A stretch of DNA of 64,000 nt from contig JACJYS010000003.1 in NCBI GenBank assembly GCA_020635995.1, positions 244,457 to 308,456 on the forward strand, given 5' to 3'. The notes under the pieces were generated by a model that worked only from the letters and a program-made list of their open reading frames with translations, was not told where the DNA came from and ran no database searches. Both the position numbers and the translations under genes were made by a program. Positions 44,009-53,529 of the stretch are shown one piece after another; position 1 is the stretch's first letter, and every line of letters begins with the position of its first letter. Origin of the DNA: Chitinophagales bacterium (GTDB lineage: Bacteria > Bacteroidota > Bacteroidia > Chitinophagales > UBA8649).

Positions 44009-44923
44009 ATGGTAGATATAACAGCAAAATCAAACACACTAAGACAAGCCATAGCTACAGCAATAGTTAAAGTAAGCAAAAAAGAAACTATTGAAGCTAT
44101 AAAAAACAACACCGTTCCTAAAGGAAATGTACTTGAAATTTCAAAAGCGGCAGGTCTTTTAGGGGTAAAACAAACGGCTAATTTAATTCCGGATTGTCAT
44201 CCTTTGCCTATAGAATATACTCATATAAGCTACGAAATAAAAGGTTTAGAAATAACTATAACTATGGAGGTAAAAACCATATATAAAACCGGAGTTGAAG
44301 TGGAAGCTATGCACGGTGTATCTATAGTAGCACTAACCATGTACGATATGCTAAAACCTATAGATAAAGGTATTGAAATACAAAATATTAAATTATTAGA
44401 AAAGAAAGGTGGAAAATCTGATTATAAATATCAAATTAATAAAAAGGCATTAAAAGCTGTTGTAATAGTATGTTCAGATACCATTTCTGCCGGCAAAAAA
44501 GAAGATAGAGCAGGCAAAGCCATTATAAATAAGCTTAAAGAAAGTGAAATTGAAATTTTAAAATACGAAATTATCCCTGATGAAAAAGAGATTATTCAAT
44601 CAAAAGTTGAAACATACAGCGAAGCAAAAGCTGACTTACTCATATTTACAGGAGGCACAGGATTATCGCCAAGAGATGTTACGCCAGAATCTATAAGCCC
44701 GCTTTTAGATAGAGAAATACCCGGCATAGCCGAAGCTGCAAGAAATTATGGACAAGAAAGAACACCTTATTCTATGCTATCGAGAAGTTTGGCCGGAGTA
44801 AAAGGCGAAACATTAATACTTTCACTACCGGGTTCTACAAAAGGAGCTCAAGAATCTATGGATGCGTTGTTTCCTCAGCTACTCCATATTTTCAATATTT
44901 TAAAAGGAAAACAACATCAATAA
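44009..44923 (+). CDS. moaC: MoaC-MoaB (MogA-like) fusion protein
   Basis: 304 aa. Residues 1-about 147 are MoaC (cyclic pyranopterin monophosphate synthase): DCHPLPIEY (62-70) and KTGVEVEAMHGVSIVALTMY (93-112). Residues about 147-304 are a MoaB/MogA molybdopterin adenylyltransferase: SDTISAGKKEDRAGKAI (156-172), FTGGTGLSPRDVTPESI (213-229) and IPGIAEAAR. The fusion joins an early and a late step of the pathway and occurs in other bacteria. With moaA at 54359 and moeA, mobA, moaD, moaE, moeB here, the cofactor route is complete. Confidence 0.94.
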   Translation: MVDITAKSNTLRQAIATAIVKVSKKETIEAIKNNTVPKGNVLEISKAAGLLGVKQTANLIPDCHPLPIEYTHISYEIKGLEITITMEVKTIYKTGVEVEAMHGVSIVALTMYDMLKPIDKGIEIQNIKLLEKKGGKSDYKYQINKKALKAVVIVCSDTISAGKKEDRAGKAIINKLKESEIEILKYEIIPDEKEIIQSKVETYSEAKADLLIFTGGTGLSPRDVTPESISPLLDREIPGIAEAARNYGQERTPYSMLSRSLAGVKGETLILSLPGSTKGAQESMDALFPQLLHIFNILKGKQHQ

Positions 44924-44940
44924 AAATAAAAATTACACCT

Positions 44941-45642
44941 ATGGAAGATTCGGAAAAATTATTAGCATGCACACAGTGTATATCTATAAACAAAAATATA
45001 CGCTCACTCACTTATGACGAATGTAGGCTGCTTAGTTTAGCAAAAACCAGGAACGTATATAAAAAAGGACAAGTTATTTTCAATGAATCAAATCATCCTT
45101 CGGGGTTGTATTGCATTCAAAGAGGCATGGTTAAAATATATAAATTAAGATTAGACGGCAAAGAACAAATAGTGAGATTTGCAGGAGATGGAGATTTTAT
45201 AGGCTACCGATCGGTATTAAGTCAAGAACCTTACAGAGCTTCTGCTGTTGCTATATCCGATACTTACTTATGCCATATTCCCTCTAAAAGCTTATTTGAG
45301 TTTATTGAACAAAATCCAAAATTTGCGGTTCAATTAATTAAAAACTTAGCAGAAAATTTAAGAGATGCAGAAAGGCGGTTAATTAATATATCTAGCATGC
45401 AAGCGGGTGCAAGAGTTGCCAGTGCCATTTTATTACTTTATAACAAATTTGGTGTAAATAACAAAGGTGAATTGAATGTACACCTTACTAGAAAAGAAAT
45501 AGGAGAACTGGCAAATGCTACTACCGAAACAGCCATAAGAGAAATTTCAAAACTTAAAAAAGAAGGAATTATCAATATAAAAGGTAAAGAACTTATTCTT
45601 AAAAAAATAGATAAACTAAAAGAGATAAGCGAATTTATATAG
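44941..45642 (+). CDS. Crp/Fnr-family transcriptional regulator (first of two)
   Basis: 233 aa. cNMP-like sensor domain about 20-145 and a winged helix with LTRKEIGELANATTETAIRE (about 185-204), where Glu and Arg of the recognition helix (TETAIR) match the FNR pattern ExxSR with Ile for Ser. N-terminal Cys10 and Cys13 (ACTQC), Cys28 and Cys111 could hold an iron-sulfur cluster as in FNR, though spacing differs. Last gene of the Moco operon, 17 bp after the moaC fusion. Likely activates or represses the nitrate genes through the ATGAT-N4-ATCAT sites (inference). Confidence 0.9.
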   Translation: MEDSEKLLACTQCISINKNIRSLTYDECRLLSLAKTRNVYKKGQVIFNESNHPSGLYCIQRGMVKIYKLRLDGKEQIVRFAGDGDFIGYRSVLSQEPYRASAVAISDTYLCHIPSKSLFEFIEQNPKFAVQLIKNLAENLRDAERRLINISSMQAGARVASAILLLYNKFGVNNKGELNVHLTRKEIGELANATTETAIREISKLKKEGIINIKGKELILKKIDKLKEISEFI

Positions 45643-45683
45643 TAAAATATAAAATGGTTTAATCTATTTTTGGTATAAATTCC

Positions 45684-46703
45684 TTAATGGTTTTGATAAG
45701 GTTTTCCATTATTGTGCTTAGTGGAAGTACGTATTTCTTTTCTATCCCAATTCCAATAAACCTGCTGATAGCTTCTCCATAAATAATCTATAGGAGCTAC
45801 TAAAAAGTGCATAAACCGAGTAAATGGTATTATGGCTATAATAAAAAATGCCGAAAATATATGCAATCTAATTATCCAAGGTAAACTTACCACTACTGAA
45901 GCATCGGGATTAAATAAAAACACCGATTTTAAATAAGGACTTAAACTACTGGCAAACCAAGATGAACCCCATCTGTGAGAATAAGCCACCAATAACCCCG
46001 AAACGATTTGAACTAAAAGTATTAAATACACAATCATATCCATACTATTGCTTACTTCCATCAATCTTTTTTGAGTCAATCTTCTATGAATAAGTAAACA
46101 AATACCCAACAATAAACTTAAACCAAAAGCAAAAGCCGTAACCTCTAAAATTAATAAACGAACAGGCATTCTATTCCACAGCAAAACAGTTTTTGGGAAT
46201 AAAAAAGCCGTTAAATGACCAAAAAATAAAAATATTATACTCCAGTGAAATAATTGGCTACCCAAAAATAATTTTTTACCCTCTAAAAACTGTGTTGATA
46301 AAGACGAAACTTTAAACTCTGTAGTACGATAACGAACTATACTTCCTATTAAAAAAACAGCTATAGCCGCATACGGCAATCCTGTAAATATTAAATTATT
46401 AATAACGGCACTGCCCGATGTAAATAGATTATACAAAACACATAATGCCAAAATAAACAAACCTGCATACAATAAAAGCTTTACATTGAGATTTATGGAG
46501 TTAACTATGTTGTCTTTTTTAAGTACTACAATTATTAAAATAAAAAATGCCAAAAAAGCCAATATCATTCCGGCTATCGTTAAAAAATAATCAGATTGTA
46601 AAATATTATTTTGAGCTTTTAAACCTGAAAATGGTATTAGCATTAAAAACAAGGCTATGTTTATCCATTTTGTTTTTGTTATTTTTTCTAATAAATTTTT
46701 CAT
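45684..46703 (-). CDS. narI: respiratory nitrate reductase gamma subunit NarI with N-terminal extension
   Basis: Cytochrome b subunit taking electrons from quinol or a partner to NarH. 339 aa, against about 225 in E. coli. The C-terminal 220 residues are NarI: heme ligands His153 and His163 (FHWSIIFLFFGHL) and His281 and His299 (LHIFSAFF... RFMHF), with the same 10- and 18-residue spacings as E. coli His56/66 and 187/205. The first about 125 residues form an extra part with a signal-like segment and two or three additional membrane helices of unknown role. Convergent with the Crp/Fnr gene, 41 bp apart. Confidence 0.92.
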   Translation of the reverse strand: MKNLLEKITKTKWINIALFLMLIPFSGLKAQNNILQSDYFLTIAGMILAFLAFFILIIVVLKKDNIVNSINLNVKLLLYAGLFILALCVLYNLFTSGSAVINNLIFTGLPYAAIAVFLIGSIVRYRTTEFKVSSLSTQFLEGKKLFLGSQLFHWSIIFLFFGHLTAFLFPKTVLLWNRMPVRLLILEVTAFAFGLSLLLGICLLIHRRLTQKRLMEVSNSMDMIVYLILLVQIVSGLLVAYSHRWGSSWFASSLSPYLKSVFLFNPDASVVVSLPWIIRLHIFSAFFIIAIIPFTRFMHFLVAPIDYLWRSYQQVYWNWDRKEIRTSTKHNNGKPYQNH

Positions 46704-46731
46704 ATCTATTTATTTATGCTTTACTGTTTTT

Positions 46732-47433
46732 TTATTTAATATTATTATATACTTGGCATCCTGTCTTCACATTATTTTGATTCATAAATGAATCTAAATT
46801 ATTTTGAAGCGTAGGTAGCTCTGTTTTCTTTTCAAAAGGTTTAACATTCTTATAATCTTTATTTATAAGCATTTCTAAGGCACGCAAAGCATGTTCGTAA
46901 AGATTAATTTCTTGTTTTGTCAGCTCCTGTTGAATTACTATTTTATACTTTCTTTTCATAACCCTGTTTCTAAAATCAATTCTTGATTGACTAAACTCAA
47001 CCAACATCATTTTCATACAAGGTTGCAATACGTTAGCTACAAATTCTTCAACAAATTCCTCATCCTTTTTAGTTAACAAAAGAAGTATAAATGGAAGATT
47101 ATCTGACAATTCACAGCCTGTATCTATATTGTGCTCTTTCATCTCTCGCTGCATTTGCACTAAAAACTCTCCACGTTTATAATCTTCGCCAAATAGAACA
47201 TATCCTAAATCTAAATAGCAAAGTGCCTGAATATGAAAAGTTTTAGCAAATACTTCCTCTATATCATGCAAAGTATGCGTATTAGCATAATCTAATAAAG
47301 GCTTAAAGGTTTCTGCTGCCTCTTTTGAGTGTTTTTTCAGCAATTGATAGCATGCCTCCAAATTTTCTATATATTCATCTCCTGTAGGATATTGAAACAC
47401 ATTTGCTAATGATATGTATAGTTCTTTGTTCAT
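46732..47433 (-). CDS. narJ: nitrate reductase molybdenum-cofactor assembly chaperone NarJ
   Basis: 233 aa, all-helical, TorD/NarJ superfamily. It begins MNKELYISLANVFQYPTGDE; LDYANTHTLHDIEEVFAKTF and DLGYVLFGEDYKRGEFLVQM correspond to the conserved NarJ core (usually ...YVxTFD...HLFEHVHG), though the family's usual His-rich motif is degenerate. Position between narH and narI, with 2 bp after narH, supports the call. Needed for cofactor insertion in NarG. Confidence 0.88.
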   Translation of the reverse strand: MNKELYISLANVFQYPTGDEYIENLEACYQLLKKHSKEAAETFKPLLDYANTHTLHDIEEVFAKTFHIQALCYLDLGYVLFGEDYKRGEFLVQMQREMKEHNIDTGCELSDNLPFILLLLTKKDEEFVEEFVANVLQPCMKMMLVEFSQSRIDFRNRVMKRKYKIVIQQELTKQEINLYEHALRALEMLINKDYKNVKPFEKKTELPTLQNNLDSFMNQNNVKTGCQVYNNIK

Positions 47434-47435
47434 TT

Positions 47436-48929
47436 TTATAATCCTCTTGCCGGACGTTCTTTAAACCCAAAGCCTGTTTCTCCTTTTACGTCTGCTGTAG
47501 CTTCTAACATTTCTATTGACTCTTCTCTATGGCTTGGAGGAATTACAAATCGCTCATCAAAAGTAGCTAATGATGTTAATCTGAAAATAGCATTTGCTTC
47601 ATGCTCTGTCATTCCCACTTTTGAAAGAACTTCATTAACATACTTTTCTGATATATCTCCTACTGTTGCTCTTCTTCTGTGTATTTTTACTGCCAATAAT
47701 TTTTCTAATACTTTTTGTACCGTTTCTACATCTCCAGCAGAAAACATAGATGCTAAATATTTCATTGGCAATCTTGATTTATCTATACCGGCAAATAAAG
47801 ATGAACTTGTGGTTTCATAAATGCCATCATCTCCTACTTGAGCCATGGCTGGCAACATAGGCGGAACATAAAATAAGTTAGGCAATGTTCTAAATTCAGG
47901 GTGCAAAGGCAAAGCTACTTTCCACTCTTTTAAAAATTTATACGTTGGCGAGTTTTGTGCTGCTGTTATTGTAGAATCTGCTATACCGTTTTTTCTTGCT
48001 TCCGCAATAACTTTTTCATCAAACGGATTTAAGTATATACTTAATTGTTTTTCTACCAACTCACTTTCATCGCATGATGCAATTTCATGAATTTTATCGG
48101 CATCGTAAAGTAATACACCTAAGTATCTTATTCTTCCTACACATGAGTGCATACAGGCTGGAGCTTGTCCGGACTCCAACCTTGGATAGCACAAAATACA
48201 TTTTTCTGACTTACCGGTATTCCAGTTGTAGTAAGACTTTTTATATGGGCATGCCGTTACACACATTCTCCATGCACGACATCTTTCTTGATTTATTAAT
48301 ACTACGCCATCTTCTCCTCTTTTATATAATGCACCCGATGGGCATGAAGCCACACACGCAGGATTTAAACAGTGGTTGCATATTCTTGGTAGATAGTGAA
48401 AGGTAAGTCTTTCTAATTGAAACAAACTCTCTTGTTCTGCTTCTGTTAAACTGCTAAAATTTACATCTTGGCGAGCATAATCTTTAGAGCCACCTAAATC
48501 ATCGTCCCAGTTTGGTCCTGATTGAATTTCTAAAGGTTCTCCTGTTATTAAAGAAACGGCTCTTGCTGTAGGTTGGTCATCGCCTTCTTCTGCGGTAAAT
48601 AAATCTTGATATTTATATGCCCAAGGATGATAATAATCTTCTAAAACAGGCATATTAGGATTGTGAAAAATATTTTTTAAACCTTTTAATTTTCCTGCTC
48701 CTTTCAATTTTATTTTACCTGCTTTAAGCTCCCAGCCTCCTTTGTATATTTCTTGATTTTCCCATTTTGTAGGATAGCCTGTGCCCGGTTTTGTTTCCAC
48801 ATTATTCCACCACATATATTCAGCTCCTTTACGGTCTGTCCATATATTTTTACAAGCTACAGAACAAGTATGACACCCGATACATTTATCAAGATGAAAA
48901 ACCATTGCTATTTGAGATCTTATATCCAT
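47436..48929 (-). CDS. narH: respiratory nitrate reductase beta subunit NarH
   Basis: 497-aa four-cluster Fe-S protein wiring NarI to NarG. Cys motifs: CIGCHTCSVACKNIW (about 16-30), CNHCLNPACVASCPSGA, CRAWRMCVTACPYKK, where Trp replaces a Cys and makes the 3Fe-4S cluster as in E. coli, and CILCYPRLESGQAPACMHSC. Start MDIRSQIAMVFHLDKC. Cytoplasmic face, no export signal. Confidence 0.96.
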   Translation of the reverse strand: MDIRSQIAMVFHLDKCIGCHTCSVACKNIWTDRKGAEYMWWNNVETKPGTGYPTKWENQEIYKGGWELKAGKIKLKGAGKLKGLKNIFHNPNMPVLEDYYHPWAYKYQDLFTAEEGDDQPTARAVSLITGEPLEIQSGPNWDDDLGGSKDYARQDVNFSSLTEAEQESLFQLERLTFHYLPRICNHCLNPACVASCPSGALYKRGEDGVVLINQERCRAWRMCVTACPYKKSYYNWNTGKSEKCILCYPRLESGQAPACMHSCVGRIRYLGVLLYDADKIHEIASCDESELVEKQLSIYLNPFDEKVIAEARKNGIADSTITAAQNSPTYKFLKEWKVALPLHPEFRTLPNLFYVPPMLPAMAQVGDDGIYETTSSSLFAGIDKSRLPMKYLASMFSAGDVETVQKVLEKLLAVKIHRRRATVGDISEKYVNEVLSKVGMTEHEANAIFRLTSLATFDERFVIPPSHREESIEMLEATADVKGETGFGFKERPARGL

Positions 48930-48950
48930 TGTATTACGTTATGCTGTTTA

Positions 48951-51900
48951 TTAATATTCTACTTTTTCCATTTTTCTTACCAATACATGTGTATCTCTAT
49001 TTACCCCTACCGGTCCCCAATAGTTGAAATGGTAGGTAAACTGTCCATAACCGCCACACAGTAAGTTTGGTTTTAAGTGTACTCTGGTAAATGAATTGTT
49101 CATTCCGCCACGTCTTGGTTCGCCTTTTGCCCCTCTTCTCTCTTGAGATTTTGGTATATTGTAAGTACGCTCTACCGCATGGTAAACTATACAAACACCT
49201 CTTGGTATTCTGGCACTTACACAAGCCCTTGTAACATAAGTACCGTGGTCATTATACACTTCTACATAGTCATTATCTTTAATTCCTAATTCTTCAGCAT
49301 CTTCTTCATTTAACCAGCATGGCTCTCCTCCTCTTGAAAGTGTCAACATTCTTAATGTATCGCCATAAGTTGAGTGTATATGCCATTTACCATGAGGAGT
49401 TAAACAGTTTAATACTTTTGCTTTTCCATCATTAACGGTTTTTCTTATATCTCCATAAACATCCGGAGTTGGCGAAGGTTTATATGTTGCTAAATGTTCG
49501 CCTAAAGCAATATATGCATCGTGGTCTAAATAAAAATGTTGACGTCCTGTAAGTGTTCTCCACGGTACAAACATATCAATATTGTAGGTATAAGCACAGT
49601 AAGTTCTACCTTCGTGCATTAAGCCAGACCATAGCGGAGATGAATTATATCTCTTTGGTTGTGCTTGTAGGTCTAAAAATTCTATACTTACACTTTCATA
49701 AGGTTTTCCTAATTCGGCTATTTCTTTAACACCTATTTTTTCAGCTGCATTTTCATAAGCACGTTTTGCTAATTTTCCATTTGTTAATGACGATAATTTT
49801 AAAATAGCATTTATAGCTTCTACATCTTCTTTTATAGATGGATACTCCGTTCCATCATCCCATTTTTGTATATGCTGGCGATGGTCTAACATTTCATCAT
49901 AAACATCTTCGCACATATAATGATTGCCATGAGCTCCTAATCCTTTTTTAGGAATACCTTTTCCTAATGCAATATATTTATCGTAAATTTTAGTGTAATC
50001 TCTTTCTTCAAAAACAATTTTATGCATTGTTTTTCCCGGTATCAAATCACACTCTCCTTTACTCCAATCTTGCAATTTTACCTGACTAATTTCATCTTTT
50101 GAATCGTGAGATAAAGGTAAGTTTACTACATCTTTCATTTTTTCAGGCAAATGAACTTTAGCCATTTCAGTAAACTTTTTAGCTACAGCCTGAAAAATTT
50201 GCCAATCTGTTTTTGATTCCCAAACCGGAGGTATTGCCGGAGAAAGTGGATGTATAAACGAATGCATATCTGTAGAGTTAATATCTGCTTTCTCGTACCA
50301 CGATGCTGTTGGAAGTACTATATCGGAATACAATGCAGAGGTATCCATTCTAAAATTAATATCTATTATCAAATCCATTTTGCCTTTAGGAGCTTGCTTT
50401 TTAAACTCAATATCATGTACCAAATCTTCAGCTACTTCATCGGCTATTTTATTAGTATGTGTTCCTAAATAATGGTCTAAGAAATATTCGTGTCCTTTTG
50501 CAGAAGTACCTATTGCATTTCCTCTCCAAATAAACCAAACCCTTGGGAAATTAATTTCTTCATCCGGCTGAACTACCGAGTGTTTTAAATTTCCTGTTTT
50601 TAATTCAGAAACTATATAATTTCTTATTTCATCATCTGTATTTGCACCATTTTTTTGTGCATCTTTTACTATATCAAAATTACTTTTGTTATACTGAGGA
50701 TAAAATGGCATCCATCCATTTCTAACAGATTTTACTACCCAATCGGCTGTATGCATATTTGCCAAAGGATTGTCCGGAGATGAATTATAGGTTTTTTGAT
50801 TGCCGTCATATCTCCATTGGCAAGTATTTATATAATGCCAAATAGGAGTTTGTTGCAAACGTGTAGCACTTTGCCAATCTTTTCCACTCATTATAGTTGA
50901 CCACGAATCCATTGGAGCTAATTTTTCCTGTCCTACGTAGTGGTTCATTCCTCCTCCATTTTTCCCGTTGCAACCCGTAAGCATTTGAGCCATTATAGAT
51001 GACCGATACATTAAATTTTCGTGGAACCAGTGGTTTATTCCCGCACCAACTATTACCATGCATGCACCTTCTGTAGCTTCTGCCGTGCTTGCCCATTCTC
51101 TGGCTATTTGTATAATGGTTTCTTTACTAACTCCTGTAAAAATTTCTTGCCATGCCGGTGTATAAGCTGCATTTTTATCATCGTAAGAAGTTGGGTATTC
51201 ACCCTCTAAACCTCTGCCCACTCCGTATTGCGACATGGTTACATCATAAATAGTAGCTACAGGAATTTTCTTTCCATTAGCTCCTTTAACATAACGAACC
51301 GGAACACCTCTATTAGCTGTTTTTTTCAAGCCATATTCTACAAATTCTACTTGTAAAACATCATCATGTTTATTAATAAAAGTAAGTTCAGGATCAAATT
51401 CTTTTGCTGTTTCTCCATCAAAATAATTTAAGTTCCACTTTCCTTTTTCTTCTTGCCAACGATACCCCGAAGTTCCCATAGGAGAAACTAAATCGCCTGT
51501 TTTTGTATCAAAATTTAAAAACTTCCAATCGCCATTTTCTACTTTTTCATATTTCTTAACTTCATTGGCTCTTATCATTTTTCCCGGATGATAAACTCCA
51601 TTTTTTTCTTCTAATTTTATAAGAAATGGACAATCTGTAAAGCGTTTTACATAGTCTATAAAATAAGGTGTTTGTTTTAGTACATGATACTCTTGTAAAA
51701 TAACGTGGGTAACTGCCATCCAAAATGCTCCGTCAGACCCTGCGTGCAGTGGCACCCATTGGTCTGCGTGCTTACATACCATACTAAAATCGGGAGATAA
51801 AACCACCGTTTTTGTTCCATTATGTCTGGCTTCTGAAAAGAAGTGAATATCGGGAGTTCTGGTCATTCCCAAATTTGCTCCCATGTTTACAATATATTTT

Positions 51901-52592
51901 GATTTGTACCAGTCAGCACTTTCGCAAACATCTGTTTGTTCGCCCCATATTTCCGGGTAAGCATTAGGTAAATCGCAATACCAATCGTAAAAACTTAAAT
52001 TTACACCGCCTATTAATTGAAGATACCTTGCCCCAGATGCATAACTTAGCATACTCATAGCCGGAATAGGAGAAAATCCTATAATTCTATCACTTCCATA
52101 TTTTTTAATGGTGTAAATATTAGACGCGGCTATCAACTCTAATAGCTCGTCCCACTTTACTCTTCTAAAACCGCCTTTACCTCTGGCTCTTTGGTATCTT
52201 TTTCTTTTTTCACTATCTAACTGAATGCTTTCCCACGCTTTTACCGCATCTCCGTTATTATCTCTTTTAGCTTGTCGGTACAAATCTATTAATGCACCTC
52301 TTACAATAGGATATTTTACCCTAATAGGGCTATATAAATACCATGAATATGAAATACCCCTTTGGCATCCTCTTGGTTCGTATGGTGGCACTTCTTTATT
52401 AAACTGTGGGTAGTCTAACTGCTGTAATTCCCACACAACAATACCATCTTTAACATGAATGCCCCAAGAGCATCCACCTGTACAGTTTACGCCATGGGTA
52501 CTACGTACCACTTTGTCGTATTGCCAACGGTTTCTATAAAATTCTTCCCATTTTCTTTCTTTTGGGGAGATAATATCTTCTATCCAGCTCAT
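48951..52592 (-). CDS. narG: respiratory nitrate reductase alpha subunit NarG
   Basis: 1213-aa bis-MGD catalytic subunit reducing nitrate to nitrite. The FS0 cluster ligands are His33, Cys37, Cys41 and Cys76 (STHGVNCTGGCSW and PRGCQRG), the NarG-specific His-coordinated cluster. YCDLPNAYPEIWGEQTD holds the Asp expected to bind Mo; RYLQLIGGVNLSFYDWYCD is typical of NarG. No twin-arginine leader, so the active site faces the cytoplasm. Length and order match the family (E. coli 1247). Downstream of a diheme cytochrome in the same operon. Confidence 0.97.
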   Translation of the reverse strand: MSWIEDIISPKERKWEEFYRNRWQYDKVVRSTHGVNCTGGCSWGIHVKDGIVVWELQQLDYPQFNKEVPPYEPRGCQRGISYSWYLYSPIRVKYPIVRGALIDLYRQAKRDNNGDAVKAWESIQLDSEKRKRYQRARGKGGFRRVKWDELLELIAASNIYTIKKYGSDRIIGFSPIPAMSMLSYASGARYLQLIGGVNLSFYDWYCDLPNAYPEIWGEQTDVCESADWYKSKYIVNMGANLGMTRTPDIHFFSEARHNGTKTVVLSPDFSMVCKHADQWVPLHAGSDGAFWMAVTHVILQEYHVLKQTPYFIDYVKRFTDCPFLIKLEEKNGVYHPGKMIRANEVKKYEKVENGDWKFLNFDTKTGDLVSPMGTSGYRWQEEKGKWNLNYFDGETAKEFDPELTFINKHDDVLQVEFVEYGLKKTANRGVPVRYVKGANGKKIPVATIYDVTMSQYGVGRGLEGEYPTSYDDKNAAYTPAWQEIFTGVSKETIIQIAREWASTAEATEGACMVIVGAGINHWFHENLMYRSSIMAQMLTGCNGKNGGGMNHYVGQEKLAPMDSWSTIMSGKDWQSATRLQQTPIWHYINTCQWRYDGNQKTYNSSPDNPLANMHTADWVVKSVRNGWMPFYPQYNKSNFDIVKDAQKNGANTDDEIRNYIVSELKTGNLKHSVVQPDEEINFPRVWFIWRGNAIGTSAKGHEYFLDHYLGTHTNKIADEVAEDLVHDIEFKKQAPKGKMDLIIDINFRMDTSALYSDIVLPTASWYEKADINSTDMHSFIHPLSPAIPPVWESKTDWQIFQAVAKKFTEMAKVHLPEKMKDVVNLPLSHDSKDEISQVKLQDWSKGECDLIPGKTMHKIVFEERDYTKIYDKYIALGKGIPKKGLGAHGNHYMCEDVYDEMLDHRQHIQKWDDGTEYPSIKEDVEAINAILKLSSLTNGKLAKRAYENAAEKIGVKEIAELGKPYESVSIEFLDLQAQPKRYNSSPLWSGLMHEGRTYCAYTYNIDMFVPWRTLTGRQHFYLDHDAYIALGEHLATYKPSPTPDVYGDIRKTVNDGKAKVLNCLTPHGKWHIHSTYGDTLRMLTLSRGGEPCWLNEEDAEELGIKDNDYVEVYNDHGTYVTRACVSARIPRGVCIVYHAVERTYNIPKSQERRGAKGEPRRGGMNNSFTRVHLKPNLLCGGYGQFTYHFNYWGPVGVNRDTHVLVRKMEKVEY

Positions 52593-52601
52593 AATTTTAT
52601 T

Positions 52602-53459
52602 TTAATTGATAATTTGTCTTCTATAAATACCTTCTTTAACACATTCTACTTTGCGTTTACTCCATATAACATATACTAATACTACTAATAATATAGCCCC
52701 TACAAGTCCTAATGGAAGCAAATAAAAAGTGCTTGCAACTTTTGCTTCCTCTGCTTTTCCGGCATTTTCAGCAGAAACAAGTTTTAAAAAGGCTGTAAGT
52801 TGATGAACTTCTTCGTCCGTTAGTTTATTATCGTTATAGGTTTCTTTCATTGCAGGAAAAGGAGGATTTGAAACTATCCCTGTTACTCCTGCCGTACTTA
52901 ATCTTTCATGGGCATCTGTTAGGTTTTTGGCTAAATTTCCGCCATATATATTGTCATAATCAACAGTATGGCAAGAAATACAAGAAGCTCCCCCGTTTAC
53001 AAATTTTTGTTTTCCTAAAAATAATAACTCGCCTTGTTTTTCATCTTCTTTTGTGAAATTTACAGGTGCTACTTCCTCAACTACCGGAGTTTCCGCTACG
53101 GCTTCTCCGCCCTTAGCACCTACTCCAAGATAAACTAAAATAGCATCTATATCTGCATCGGATAACTGCGTGAAAGGTGGCATAACCATTTCATTAAACT
53201 CTTTAAATATTTGTACAGCATCAGCATTTCCACTATTAATAAAAGCTTGCGAATCTTTAATCCATTCTTTTAGCCATTCTTTGTCCCTTTTATCGCCTAT
53301 ATTTAATAAGCCGGGACCTACAGTTTTAACATCAGATACTTGATGACAAGCTGTACAATGCTGCTTATATAACTGCTCTCCGTCTTGAGCAATTAATGCC
53401 GTACTGATAAATAATAAAAATAAAATTGTTAAGGATAATTTGTAGTCTTTCATTTTCAA
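52602..53459 (-). CDS. membrane-anchored diheme cytochrome c (NarC-like)
   Basis: 285 aa. Signal peptide about 1-24; first heme CTACH (35-39) with Met92 in VMPPF as likely sixth ligand; second heme CISCH (160-164) with Met204 in PFPAM; transmembrane anchor about 246-266 and a short Lys/Arg-rich cytoplasmic tail. First gene of the nar operon, 9 bp before narG, recalling narC of Thermus nitrate reductase operons, where a diheme cytochrome is a fourth subunit. Either ATG at 53459 or one two codons later may be used. Confidence 0.9.
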   Translation of the reverse strand: MKMKDYKLSLTILFLLFISTALIAQDGEQLYKQHCTACHQVSDVKTVGPGLLNIGDKRDKEWLKEWIKDSQAFINSGNADAVQIFKEFNEMVMPPFTQLSDADIDAILVYLGVGAKGGEAVAETPVVEEVAPVNFTKEDEKQGELLFLGKQKFVNGGASCISCHTVDYDNIYGGNLAKNLTDAHERLSTAGVTGIVSNPPFPAMKETYNDNKLTDEEVHQLTAFLKLVSAENAGKAEEAKVASTFYLLPLGLVGAILLVVLVYVIWSKRKVECVKEGIYRRQIIN

Positions 53460-53475
53460 TGCCTAATTTCAGCAT

Positions 53476-53519
53476 CAAAGTAACGACTTCTAAAACGGGT
53501 AATTTATGATTTATATCAT
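53476..53519 (-). promoter_or_regulatory. FNR-like operator and promoter of the cytochrome-narGHJI operon
   Basis: ATGATTTATATCAT at 53506-53519 (perfect ATGAT-N4-ATCAT), then TTACTTTG on the minus strand at 53483-53476 (one mismatch to TAnnTTTG). Centre-to-centre distance is 33 bp, identical to moeA. Confidence 0.75.
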
Positions 53520-53529
53520 ATTTATGACA

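Noticed and set aside
45643..45683. Possible terminator between the convergent regulator and narI
   Set aside because: Only AT-rich sequence, no stem of useful length.
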